A stretch of 26,138 bases of DNA from a virus. Below the pieces are notes generated by a model, which was given only the letters and a program-made list of their open reading frames with translations, was not told where the DNA came from and ran no database searches. How positions within the stretch are numbered: position 1 is the stretch's first letter; each line of letters starts with the position of its first letter. The translations under genes and the position numbers were made by a program. Positions 1 through 6,252 of this stretch are shown here, piece after piece. The stretch is from positions 1 through 26,138 of the IMG/VR virus record IMGVR_UViG_3300025120_000470. One strand, given 5' to 3'.

Positions 1-96
1 GAAACCATTGTCTATCCATTGAACTAATTCTTCAACAGTAGTGCCGAAAAACTCTGCACGTTTGTTTAGAACTGTCATTGCACCTTTGATACGCAT
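1..96 (-). CDS. Hypothetical phage protein, C-terminus beyond window edge
   Basis: The first 32 residues read leftward from an ATG at 94-96 without a stop and run off the window edge, so the protein is incomplete. A good Shine-Dalgarno (AAGGAG, about 7 nt upstream) fixes the start. The visible part begins MRIKGAMTVLNKRAEFFGTT and continues with an amphipathic helix-like stretch. I do not recognise a family. It lies directly downstream of the 118-aa conserved protein on the same strand (11-nt gap), so the two are probably cotranscribed from the promoter at 507-535. Confidence 0.7.
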   Translation of the reverse strand, partial: MRIKGAMTVLNKRAEFFGTTVEELVQWIDNGF

Positions 97-107
97 TATA
101 AATCTCC

Positions 108-464
108 TTATGCGGCAGTTTGAATGTAAGGGGTATCCCAACGACCAATGTGGATGTCGGTGTAATAAGAACGATGAAAGTAATCAGTCATTGCATCGTC
201 ATCGCAGAACCAACCTTCACCTTTCATTGCAGTAACCATCTCTTCTAGAAATGCAGTCTGCTTAGTACCAGTACCGTAGAACTTTTCTACATGGTACACA
301 TTGACTTGCTCATAGTCATCGAACTGTAAAGGACCTTCTTTAACACGAACAACTAAAGAAGAATGGTTGTTGATACCGATAGTAACTTTCATACCAAACT
401 TCTTGGCAACTGCTTTGATAGCAGGAGCAAGTTCTTTTTTCTTTTCTTGTGAAATATACGCCAT
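108..464 (-). CDS. Conserved hypothetical protein (118 aa), MAY-SQE...ELAPAIKAV family
   Basis: This 118-aa soluble protein starts MAYISQEKKKELAPAIKAVA and ends with a YFHRSYYTDIHIGRWDTPY-type segment. I recognise it as a small conserved family that recurs in phages and some bacteria; its function is unknown to me. There is no signal peptide or membrane segment. The start is supported by GAGAGG upstream of the ATG. A textbook TTGACA-17-TATATT promoter lies just upstream on the same strand (507-535), so this is the first gene of a short leftward early-type unit with the partial gene at the window edge. Confidence 0.8.
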   Translation of the reverse strand: MAYISQEKKKELAPAIKAVAKKFGMKVTIGINNHSSLVVRVKEGPLQFDDYEQVNVYHVEKFYGTGTKQTAFLEEMVTAMKGEGWFCDDDAMTDYFHRSYYTDIHIGRWDTPYIQTAA

Positions 465-506
465 AATAATAACCTCTCTTTGTGTTTCAATTCATCTTAC
501 TTATAT

Positions 507-535
507 AATATAACAGATGTTTGCCACAATGTCAA
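507..535 (-). promoter_or_regulatory. Sigma70-type promoter for the 118-aa gene
   Basis: Read on the minus strand, TTGACA (530-535), a 17-nt spacer and TATATT (507-512) form a near-consensus promoter. The predicted start point lies near 500, giving a leader of about 35 nt before the ATG at 464. Confidence 0.75.
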
Positions 536-596
536 GGGAAATCCACATAAAAGATGAAATAAAAACCATTGAAAAACAAGGGTTTAGTATTTTTCT

Positions 597-1166
597 TTAA
601 GAAAAGTTAAAAGAAAGTGTAACTCTCATGTCTGAATTATTGTATCCTACATAATGTTCTAACCAAGATGGGAACAGAACTAGTTTACCTGTCTCTGCTG
701 GTATGTTTATAAACTCAACATCGTAATCTGTACTACCTCCTATAGATGGTTCGTACATCTTATGTGCCATGAGCGGATTAGCAAAAGTGATAGGCGCCGC
801 ATCTTTATCAGCGTGAAGATAAAATGCTCCACTGATAACCGAGCGTCTATGATTATGTTGCATTATAGTAGAACCTTGCTTTTGAATATTGAACCAACTT
901 CTACCTAATTTCACATCTTTCATATTGATACCGATTTGTTGTGCAAAGGTTCGCACTTCAGATGTGATGACAGACCTTGCTAAAGAAAAAGATGAATGCT
1001 CTAAGATGTTAGTTTCAGTCGTGAAGGTGCTTTGTGCTTCTCCATGTAATAGACCATGGTCTTCACTTTCAATATCTAAGCAAACCTGTAGCATATCACT
1101 AGTATCAATGCGAGTATCTTTTATGTAAATTGCACTAGGAAAAATAGATAATATATTATTCATCAT
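597..1166 (-). CDS. Putative 2OG-Fe(II) oxygenase (TIGR02466-like)
   Basis: A 189-aa protein with the layout of small phage 2-oxoglutarate/Fe(II) oxygenases of the TIGR02466/2OG-FeII_Oxy_5 type. The metal-binding region is QHNHRRSVISGAFYLHAD (about residues 103-120, His104/His106), followed by LVLFPSWLEHYV with a distal His171 and RVTLSFNFS with the 2OG-binding Arg181. Such enzymes hydroxylate proteins, nucleobases or small molecules; the substrate here cannot be told. The ATG overlaps the ThyX stop by 4 nt (ATGA), which implies translational coupling. It is the first of three distinct 2OG oxygenases in this window. The family assignment is by motif and recall. Confidence 0.75.
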   Translation of the reverse strand: MMNNILSIFPSAIYIKDTRIDTSDMLQVCLDIESEDHGLLHGEAQSTFTTETNILEHSSFSLARSVITSEVRTFAQQIGINMKDVKLGRSWFNIQKQGSTIMQHNHRRSVISGAFYLHADKDAAPITFANPLMAHKMYEPSIGGSTDYDVEFINIPAETGKLVLFPSWLEHYVGYNNSDMRVTLSFNFS

Positions 1167-1831
1167 AACTCTTTAGCGAGTGGAAATATTTTTGCAATAA
1201 CTTCTGCACAAGTTTCTGCGATTGCCATATGCTCTCGTTGTGTTCCATTTTCTTTTCTTAATTCTATATAATGCATCCAGGAACGTAATGTTCCATTCAT
1301 ATACATTCTAGACATTGTGCAACCTTCTGGTAGAACTGCCCTTGCTTGTTCTTTAGCAATGCCTTGTTCAATCGCCCACTCATATACTTCTTTAGACTTT
1401 GCGATAACTTCTTGTTGCTTCATATCCCACATATCTTGTATAGACTGAGGCGCCGCATCAATAGAGTTCTGTCTATTCTTAGGGTCTTGTAATCTAGCAC
1501 CTCTGCGAACAAATTCTAAATCTGTTGTGGGATCAGCATAGCGTTGACTGAATTCTTGAAAAGAGAAACTACGATGCCGTAAGATTTGTCTTGCGATATC
1601 TCTTGTTGTCTCAATCTCTAAACAAGCAGACACCATTTCAAAAGGTGACCAATGTTTATGTTTTGCTAGATACGACAACAGTTTTGCCGATGTGTCTTCA
1701 TTGAGTTGATTTGATGGGTTAGAAACTCTGGCGCAATAAGCGATAAGTTCTTGTACGTCTTGACCTACATAAAGTTCATTTTCATGTGGTTGACTGTAAC
1801 TAATTAATCTGACTTTCAATACTGTCTCCAT
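1163..1831 (-). CDS. thyX: Flavin-dependent thymidylate synthase ThyX
   Basis: This protein makes dTMP from dUMP using methylenetetrahydrofolate and FAD, supplying the phage with thymidylate. The diagnostic ThyX motif RHRX7S is intact (RHRSFSFQEFS, residues 85-95, followed by QRY), and the C-terminal region has ARAVLPEGCTMSRMYMNGTLRSWMHYIELR, typical of the family. The length of 222 aa is normal. The ATG at 1829-1831 has no good Shine-Dalgarno. The GGAG within codons 1-2 sits 6 nt before a TTG at codon 5, so initiation at that TTG is an alternative. It is the first gene of a unit with the 2OG oxygenase and has a strong promoter about 140 nt upstream (1980-2008). Confidence 0.95.
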   Translation of the reverse strand: METVLKVRLISYSQPHENELYVGQDVQELIAYCARVSNPSNQLNEDTSAKLLSYLAKHKHWSPFEMVSACLEIETTRDIARQILRHRSFSFQEFSQRYADPTTDLEFVRRGARLQDPKNRQNSIDAAPQSIQDMWDMKQQEVIAKSKEVYEWAIEQGIAKEQARAVLPEGCTMSRMYMNGTLRSWMHYIELRKENGTQREHMAIAETCAEVIAKIFPLAKEL

Positions 1832-1979
1832 TATATTATAGTACTATGTATATGTGCAATTTTGTCACATCTGTTGTGCCAAATAAACATCAGTAATACT
1901 GACGTTTTTGGCGTTTCATTGTATATATAGTTGCGTAAGTTGGGTCACTGATTTACACTTTTCACATAACTAGAAACAT

Positions 1980-2008
1980 AGTATAACACATTTGAGATAG
2001 TGTGTCAA
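1980..2008 (-). promoter_or_regulatory. Sigma70-type promoter reading toward thyX
   Basis: On the minus strand TTGACA (2003-2008), 17 nt and TATACT (1980-1985) match the consensus. The predicted start near 1973 leaves a leader of about 140 nt before thyX. The leader includes a small imperfect dyad (CAGTAATACTG near 1891-1901) but no structure I can name. Confidence 0.7.
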
Positions 2009-2035
2009 GCACTTTGGCGTGCATAGAGGAACAAG

Positions 2036-2200
2036 ATGAAGACTATAACAACATGGATCAAACAATTATTTGAACCTAAACCTAACCAAACAGATATGGT
2101 CAGGTTTATAAGAACAGAATTTGCAAACGATACTAAACATTTACAAGATGCTGACTGTATCTCGTATTATCAATCATATTTAAACGGGAGGAGAACCTAA
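2036..2200 (+). CDS. Small hypothetical protein (54 aa)
   Basis: A short ORF beginning MKTITTWIKQLFEPKPNQTD and ending with YQSYLNGRRT. GAGGAA upstream of the ATG is a good ribosome site, and its TAA stop shares one base with the ATG of the next gene (TAATG), so it belongs to a tightly packed run of four small ORFs. The amphipathic N-terminus (TWIKQLF) resembles those of its neighbours. Function is unknown. Packing, ribosome site and absence of any competing ORF make it credible as a gene. Confidence 0.6.
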   Translation: MKTITTWIKQLFEPKPNQTDMVRFIRTEFANDTKHLQDADCISYYQSYLNGRRT

Positions 2201-2424
2201 TGTCAATAGGTGTAGCATTACATTATAGTTATGAATTTACTTGTGAAATTTGTACAAAAATAAGAGCAGTCTTTTTAGCAGGATTAGTAGCAGTATGTGC
2301 GTTTACTGAATCCGCTGGTAGAGCAAGAGCGGCATCTGAATTATCTAGAATGGGATATTATAAAGAAGCAAAAGCATTAATGCTTGGTAAAGAAATATCT
2401 CAGGAGGAAAAGATAAATGATTAA
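2200..2424 (+). CDS. Small hypothetical membrane-associated protein (74 aa)
   Basis: The protein has a hydrophobic segment around residues 22-37 (IRAVFLAGLVAVCAF) followed by a charged, helical, Ala/Glu/Lys-rich tail. One membrane span is likely. The ATG has a strong GGGAGGAGA ribosome site and overlaps the preceding stop by one base; the following ORF starts inside its last codons. It has no recognised family. The arrangement suggests a host-takeover or early small-protein cluster, which is an inference only. Confidence 0.65.
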   Translation: MSIGVALHYSYEFTCEICTKIRAVFLAGLVAVCAFTESAGRARAASELSRMGYYKEAKALMLGKEISQEEKIND

Positions 2425-2551
2425 TATGATTGTAAAATGGTGGAATAATTTAACGATGGATCCCATCGAAAAATATCTATCTAACTCTGCTGACTTAGTA
2501 GACCTAGAAAATAGAATGAAAAATCTTAAACGTAAAGGAGTGTGGTTATGA
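2417..2551 (+). CDS. Small hypothetical protein (44 aa)
   Basis: This ORF starts at ATG 2417, overlapping the end of the preceding ORF, with AGGAGG about 8 nt upstream, and ends at TGA 2549-2551 (MINMIVKWWNNLTMDPIEKY..., ending KRKGVWL). It is Trp-rich at the N-terminus, possibly membrane-peripheral. It shares ATG-stop overlaps with both neighbours, the pattern of translational coupling. No family recognised. Confidence 0.55.
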   Translation: MINMIVKWWNNLTMDPIEKYLSNSADLVDLENRMKNLKRKGVWL

Positions 2552-2685
2552 TGAAATTTCTAAATAAACTTTTTGCAATCAATTTGTATGAAGGCAATCC
2601 TCTACGCTATCGTGAAAATCAATTCACACTAGCAGAGTTAGAAAAGCGTTTAGTAGAAGAAGTGAATGGATATAAAGAAAGATAA
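2548..2685 (+). CDS. Small hypothetical protein (45 aa)
   Basis: It starts MMKFLNKLFAINLYEGNPLR and ends EEVNGYKER. The ATG overlaps the previous stop (ATGATG/TGA) and AAAGGAG lies 9-15 nt upstream. Its stop abuts the end of the convergent kinase gene with no gap. It is the last of the four coupled small ORFs and its function is unknown. Confidence 0.55.
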   Translation: MMKFLNKLFAINLYEGNPLRYRENQFTLAELEKRLVEEVNGYKER

Positions 2686-3390
2686 TTATCTTCTTTTGTT
2701 TTTTAGTTCATTTTCGATCCATGCTTTAGCAATATAATTAGTTACTTTTTGTTTAACTAATTTACCAACGTGTTTCCAAACTGAACTGAGATATACATCC
2801 GATGCTTCATTATTATCAACAATGATAAAGTTTTTCTGACCAAATAGTGATTGAAACCCACCGATGTTCTTTTGAACTTCATTCCACATTTTTGTAACTT
2901 CATCTCTAGCAAGAGTACGCTTTCTTTGTTGATTGCGTTCTTGTGCGACTTCTTCACTAGTGTTTACGAAAATCATATAAGTATCGTAACCTAATCCTTT
3001 GAGGGCGCCTGCTTGTTTTTGTATCTTAGAAATATCTTTACCAGTACCATCTATAACTAGACCTAATCTTCCTTTTAGAAAATTTGATTGTCTTGCTTTA
3101 GTCATTTCTTTTGCACGACCACGAAGTGCTTGACCTTTATCTGAATAGATATCTTTAGGCACACTCTCCATACCAGCGTCTTTTAGCAACTTCTCAAATA
3201 TATCATCTGAGTTTACTACTTTAAGACCTCTAGCACCAGTCGTTCTTTTCTGAACATATGACTTACCAGAACCAGGACCACCTGCTAAGAAGAATGCTTT
3301 GAAGATGCCGGGATCGTATACACCTTCATTGAGTTCTTTTGCTTGTTCAATAAACAAGTCATCTTTGATATCTGAAAATTTTCTTATCAT
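2686..3390 (-). CDS. P-loop kinase / zeta-toxin-like ATPase
   Basis: A 234-aa protein with a perfect Walker A motif GGPGSGKS (residues 37-44) preceded by the strand FKAFFLA, and a later LVIDGTGKD segment typical of zeta-toxin/AAA_33-type kinases, where the Asp region acts near the phosphate acceptor. T4-like marine phages commonly carry this small kinase with the same EGVYDPGIFKAFFLAGGPGSGKS-like start. The substrate is unknown: possibilities include nucleotides, sugar nucleotides or RNA ends. It is transcribed leftward, convergent with the four small ORFs, with a T4-type late box TATAAATA at 3419-3426 on its own strand. Confidence 0.8.
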   Translation of the reverse strand: MIRKFSDIKDDLFIEQAKELNEGVYDPGIFKAFFLAGGPGSGKSYVQKRTTGARGLKVVNSDDIFEKLLKDAGMESVPKDIYSDKGQALRGRAKEMTKARQSNFLKGRLGLVIDGTGKDISKIQKQAGALKGLGYDTYMIFVNTSEEVAQERNQQRKRTLARDEVTKMWNEVQKNIGGFQSLFGQKNFIIVDNNEASDVYLSSVWKHVGKLVKQKVTNYIAKAWIENELKNKRR

Positions 3391-3418
3391 TCTAACCTCG
3401 ATATATATGCTATGTTAT

Positions 3419-3426
3419 TATTTATA
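3419..3426 (-). promoter_or_regulatory. T4-type late promoter box upstream of the kinase gene
   Basis: TATAAATA on the minus strand, about 29 nt upstream of the kinase ATG. It lies back to back with the rightward promoter at 3429-3457. Confidence 0.5.
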
Positions 3427-3428
3427 AC

Positions 3429-3457
3429 TTGACAAATCGTATAAATACTATTATATT
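3429..3457 (+). promoter_or_regulatory. Sigma70-type promoter with embedded late box
   Basis: TTGACA (3429-3434), a 17-nt spacer and TATATT (3452-3457) precede the gene at 3475. The spacer itself contains TATAAATA (3440-3447), the T4 late box, so the site could serve both the host polymerase and late phage transcription. The predicted start near 3464 gives an 11-nt leader that carries the GAGG ribosome site. Confidence 0.7.
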
Positions 3458-3474
3458 ATATAAGAGGATGGAAA

Positions 3475-4077
3475 ATGTCAGAATCAGATTACGAAAAGAC
3501 GCAACGAAAAATAACTCCTAAAGGCGATACTCAATATATTGTTGGTGGTAGTAGACATCAGAACACCACTACAAGAGGTGATGTTATTACTAAGGTTGGG
3601 GTCATTAGTCCTGGCGATGTCATGTCGGCGATGATGAAAGATGTGCCGCCTGAAATATCTAGAAAGAATATGAAAGCACTTGACCAACAAGGATATATTG
3701 ATAGAGAAGCATTAAAGAAAGAAGGTCTCAAGTTTATTTTAGAAGATGAAGTTGATGATGAAGCAACTCATGTCTACTATGGTAATAAGAGATATCCAAA
3801 AACATCAAAACTATTTCCTGGTGATGTGATTGAAGTTGTTAAACCTCACGACCGGCGAAAGCACGGATCACTTGCTAGAGTTGTTCATGTAAGAAATTTT
3901 GAAAATTACACAATATCTGCAAATTATTTTGAAGGTGACTATATGGGATTAAAAGATGTATTAACAGTGGATGAATATAAAGTAATACGAAGAAATGACG
4001 GTTCAATTCCAAGAGACATGAAGAGAGTACGAACAGATATCGTAAAAGAAGATGACGATAACATAGACAAAATATAG
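3475..4077 (+). CDS. Hypothetical protein with KOW/SH3-like segment (200 aa)
   Basis: I do not recognise the family as a whole. Around residues 117-170 the sequence LFPGDVIEVVKPHDRRKHGSLARVVHV has the GD-V-V--GP---G--A-VV pattern of KOW/SH3-like barrels found in ribosomal and NusG-type proteins, which would suggest RNA or protein binding; this is a weak inference. The N-terminus is polar and the C-terminus acidic (EDDDNIDKI). The start is supported by AGAGGATGG upstream and by the promoter. The stop shares a base with a possible GTG start of the next gene, so the two form an operon. Confidence 0.65.
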   Translation: MSESDYEKTQRKITPKGDTQYIVGGSRHQNTTTRGDVITKVGVISPGDVMSAMMKDVPPEISRKNMKALDQQGYIDREALKKEGLKFILEDEVDDEATHVYYGNKRYPKTSKLFPGDVIEVVKPHDRRKHGSLARVVHVRNFENYTISANYFEGDYMGLKDVLTVDEYKVIRRNDGSIPRDMKRVRTDIVKEDDDNIDKI

Positions 4078-4088
4078 TGGATGATATT

Positions 4089-4787
4089 ATGATGAATATT
4101 GATTATGTATTTCCTCACCCCATAGGTGAGATGAGTTTACTAGAAAAAGTAGACAATGATAAAATCAAAGAAACAATAGAAAACCTATCATCAGACATAG
4201 ATGAACATACTGGCGCAAGAGTTTGGGACTGTAAAGTAAAAACATCTTTTGAGAATGATGCCTTGTCAATGGAATTCACAAAACGTCATTCAGACTTTTT
4301 AGAAGTAGTTAACGAAGCAGTCAATCAATACATGGTTCAGGTTGGTTGGTACGAACCTTCTAAACCGAATAAAGTTACTCAATGTTGGTGGAACAAGTAT
4401 GACGAAAGTCATCACTTTCAAGAAGCACATCATCATGGTGTGCATGAAGTCTGTGCAGTTTATTATGTAACAAATGATACTATACCTACTTGCTTTCATA
4501 ATCCTAACTATTATACAGTACAAAGTCGATATGATAATACTCCTGGTGGAGAAACAGAAGTTACGCAGAGATTGCATGAGAAATTTGCAACGGCAGGAAC
4601 TTTGATTATATTCCCTGGTTATATGATGCATTCAGTACCATATATTAGAAAAGGTAAATATCAAGATAGTGATTTGATGCAAAAGAATAGAATTACTATT
4701 GCCATGAACTTTCATAAATATGAACAAGACTTATTGACAAGAATAGAAGAAGACCCTAATCAAATTCACATAAAGTTCGCCGAATGA
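4089..4787 (+). CDS. Putative 2OG-Fe(II) oxygenase (TIGR02466-like), second copy
   Basis: A 232-aa protein of the same broad class as the gene at 597-1166 but clearly divergent. The metal-binding area is HHHGVHEVCAVYYV (about residues 114-127), then a PGGETEV insertion, LIIFPGYMMHSVPY with the distal His and RITIAMNFH with the 2OG-anchoring Arg. I chose ATG 4089 because GGATGA lies about 7 nt upstream; GTG 4077 (overlapping the previous stop) and ATG 4092 are alternatives. It is probably cotranscribed with the KOW-like gene. The substrate is unknown. Confidence 0.72.
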   Translation: MMNIDYVFPHPIGEMSLLEKVDNDKIKETIENLSSDIDEHTGARVWDCKVKTSFENDALSMEFTKRHSDFLEVVNEAVNQYMVQVGWYEPSKPNKVTQCWWNKYDESHHFQEAHHHGVHEVCAVYYVTNDTIPTCFHNPNYYTVQSRYDNTPGGETEVTQRLHEKFATAGTLIIFPGYMMHSVPYIRKGKYQDSDLMQKNRITIAMNFHKYEQDLLTRIEEDPNQIHIKFAE

Positions 4788-4793
4788 TTATTG

Positions 4794-4834
4794 CCATAAA
4801 AAGACTTGACAAATGTAAACAACTAGAGTATAGT
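4794..4834 (+). promoter_or_regulatory. Sigma70-type promoter of bS21 gene with shared 19-nt block (leaderless)
   Basis: The block ccataaaaagacttgacaa (4794-4812) is identical to one at 12343-12361. TTGACA (4806-4811), a 17-nt spacer and TATAGT (4829-4834) place +1 at about 4841-4842, i.e. on the ATG of the bS21 gene, so the transcript would be leaderless. No Shine-Dalgarno precedes the ATG. Confidence 0.75.
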
Positions 4835-4841
4835 GTGTAGT

Positions 4842-5108
4842 ATGAGAACATTTAATAACAATTACAACAAACCACGAAAACCTAACTTCAAAGAAAGACC
4901 TAGAGATGGTGGTCTAGAAGTTACTGTTCGTAATGGTGACCTTGAGAAAGCACTAAAGATTTTCAAACGTAAAGTTCAGAAGTCAGGTCTTCTCAAAGAA
5001 CTAAAACAAAAATCATTCTACGAAAAACCGTCTGAGAAAAAGCAACGTAGAAAAAAAGAAGCAGTGAAGCGTTGGCGTAAACTTCAAAAGAAGTTAGAGG
5101 ACAAATGA
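4842..5108 (+). CDS. rpsU: Phage-encoded ribosomal protein bS21
   Basis: Residues about 22-80 match bS21: EVTVRNGDLEKALKIFKRKV followed by QKSGLLKELKQKSFYEKPSEKKQRRKKEAVKR, with the hallmark FYEKPSEK(K/R) box. bS21 sits near the anti-Shine-Dalgarno on the 30S subunit and affects initiation, so a phage copy may exchange into host ribosomes and favour phage mRNAs. Viral bS21 has been reported in pelagiphages and other aquatic phages. An N-terminal extension of about 20 basic, Asn-rich residues precedes the core; total 88 aa. The ATG at 4842 coincides with the promoter's predicted start point. The next small gene overlaps its stop (ATGA). Confidence 0.9.
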   Translation: MRTFNNNYNKPRKPNFKERPRDGGLEVTVRNGDLEKALKIFKRKVQKSGLLKELKQKSFYEKPSEKKQRRKKEAVKRWRKLQKKLEDK

Positions 5109-5275
5109 TAAAAGTTTTATTATCTGTAATTTTTGCTTTACTTATTATAATATGTGTGATATTAATACAAGTACACTATCAAATAAATGATATGATGATG
5201 TATCTGGATTCTATCTATCTTGAACTTTCAATATGCGAGGACCTTGGTGATGAATATATTCTACCTACACAATGA
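5105..5275 (+). CDS. Small single-span membrane protein (56 aa)
   Basis: The protein starts MIKVLLSVIFALLIIICVIL, a clear N-terminal membrane helix (residues 4-24), followed by a short polar and acidic tail ending in YILPTQ. Its ATG overlaps the bS21 stop (ATGA), so translation is probably coupled, and its 3' end overlaps the start of the next gene by 26 nt. No family recognised. The helix could be a signal anchor with the tail outside the membrane. Confidence 0.6.
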   Translation: MIKVLLSVIFALLIIICVILIQVHYQINDMMMYLDSIYLELSICEDLGDEYILPTQ

Positions 5276-5831
5276 CCCAAAGCAATGTGCAGAATGGCAC
5301 GTTGATAAACACGTTTCTAAAATGCTTGTTGAGTACGCTCAACTTATGAGTACCGCTCATAGGGTCTTAGACGGTGAAGAATATACTGCTTATAGTAAGA
5401 ATAATAGAAAAGTCAAACGCTGGCGTTTGAGTAACCCTAATGAAGAGAATACAATATATAAAGCGTGTCATGTCAATCATCCTAGTGCTATTTGGGTTAG
5501 GCAGTCTGTTACTCACTACAAATGGTTGTACGACCTTTGGTGCGAACTGTACAAAGAGTTCCAGTTACGATACGAAAACGAACACCTTAGTTATACGCTA
5601 CTGCATGAAATACTAAAAACCCCACCTAAGAATATTGCAGATACCTCTTTTGTAGAACCACCACAAGCAATGAAAGAGTTTCCGCAGTGTATGGTTGAAG
5701 ATGATAGTATCTCTGCATATCGTAATTTCTATATCGAAGCAAAGAAAGGTTTTGCTAACTGGAGAAACAGAGAGGTTCCGTATTGGTATGAATATTCCAA
5801 CAATCAATCGCAGACTGCTTTATCTATATAA
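5250..5831 (+). CDS. Conserved marine T4-like phage protein (193 aa), function unknown
   Basis: The sequence begins MNIFYLHNDPKQCAEWHVDK and has the conserved-looking segments HVSKMLVEYAQL, HPSAIWVRQSV, PPQAMKEFPQC and AYRNFYIEAKKGFANW. I recognise this as a family frequent in cyanophages and pelagiphages, without a demonstrated activity that I can cite. The paired His residues in WHVDKHVSKM could bind metal, which is speculation. I chose ATG 5250 with GAGG 9 nt upstream over the longer open frame from 5220. Two overlapping genes flank it. Confidence 0.75.
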   Translation: MNIFYLHNDPKQCAEWHVDKHVSKMLVEYAQLMSTAHRVLDGEEYTAYSKNNRKVKRWRLSNPNEENTIYKACHVNHPSAIWVRQSVTHYKWLYDLWCELYKEFQLRYENEHLSYTLLHEILKTPPKNIADTSFVEPPQAMKEFPQCMVEDDSISAYRNFYIEAKKGFANWRNREVPYWYEYSNNQSQTALSI

Positions 5832-5925
5832 AGCAAAGCACAACGCACAAGACCCTTGGTTCAAAGATTACTGGCAAAAAGTAATTAATTATATGGAAGA
5901 ACTCAAGCGTAAGCAAATGCACTAA
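5788..5925 (+). CDS. Small conserved phage protein (45 aa)
   Basis: Starting at ATG 5788 inside the end of the preceding gene in another frame, it encodes MNIPTINRRLLYLYKAKHNA followed by QDPWFKDYWQKVINYMEELK. The NAQDPWFKDYW core looks like a small protein found next to the upstream family in marine T4-like phages (recall, not checked). A GAGG lies about 13 nt upstream, rather far. It overlaps the upstream gene by 44 nt. Confidence 0.5.
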   Translation: MNIPTINRRLLYLYKAKHNAQDPWFKDYWQKVINYMEELKRKQMH

Positions 5926-5955
5926 CTAAATAATATTATTGGAGTATAATACATA

Positions 5956-6252
5956 ATGCCTACATACAGTTTTATTAATCAAGCAACAGGAGAAGTTGAA
6001 GACCACTTCATGTCATTTACTGAACTTGACGATTTTCAAAAAACAAATCCTCACTTAGATAAAGTGATTACTGCTCCTGCGATATTGGGAAGTGTATCCA
6101 TTAGAGATAAAAGACCTGATGGGTTCAAAGAAGTTATGTCTAAGATAGCAGAAAAGAATCCAGGTTCTAATCTAGACAGTTATCGTTCTAAATCTATTGC
6201 TGAAGTAAAGACAAAAAATATTTTACAAAAACATAGGAATAAAAAGAAGTGA
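5956..6252 (+). CDS. Conserved phage protein resembling a cysteine-less FmdB N-terminus (98 aa)
   Basis: The N-terminus MPTYSFINQATGEVEDHFMS resembles the FmdB-type zinc ribbon start (MPTYEYRC...), but the cysteines are absent, so no zinc site can form. The rest (NPHLDKVITAPAI..., DGFKEVMSKIAEKNPGSNL, then a basic tail) matches a small protein I recall from marine T4-like phages. Function unknown. GGAG and a TATAAT-like hexamer (5945-5950) lie just upstream. The stop overlaps the GTG of the next gene (GTGA), suggesting coupling. Confidence 0.7.
   Translation: MPTYSFINQATGEVEDHFMSFTELDDFQKTNPHLDKVITAPAILGSVSIRDKRPDGFKEVMSKIAEKNPGSNLDSYRSKSIAEVKTKNILQKHRNKKK

Noticed and set aside
1880-1912. 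Terminator-like dyad followed by T residues in the thyX leader
   Set aside because: The stem is only about 4 bp of A/T-rich sequence and is on the opposite strand to thyX, with no rightward gene ending there.
5465-5495. Minus-strand TTGACA-17-TGTATT promoter inside a gene
   Set aside because: The -10 is poor and no leftward gene lies downstream.
5250-5831. Pyrimidine dimer glycosylase (T4 endonuclease V) as a label for this gene
   Set aside because: The sequence does not resemble T4 DenV as I remember it, so I leave the function open.
5922-5957. Third leaderless promoter before the FmdB-like gene
   Set aside because: TATAAT at 5945-5950 is well placed, but the -35 (CTAACT) is weak and GGAG lies upstream, so normal initiation is as likely.
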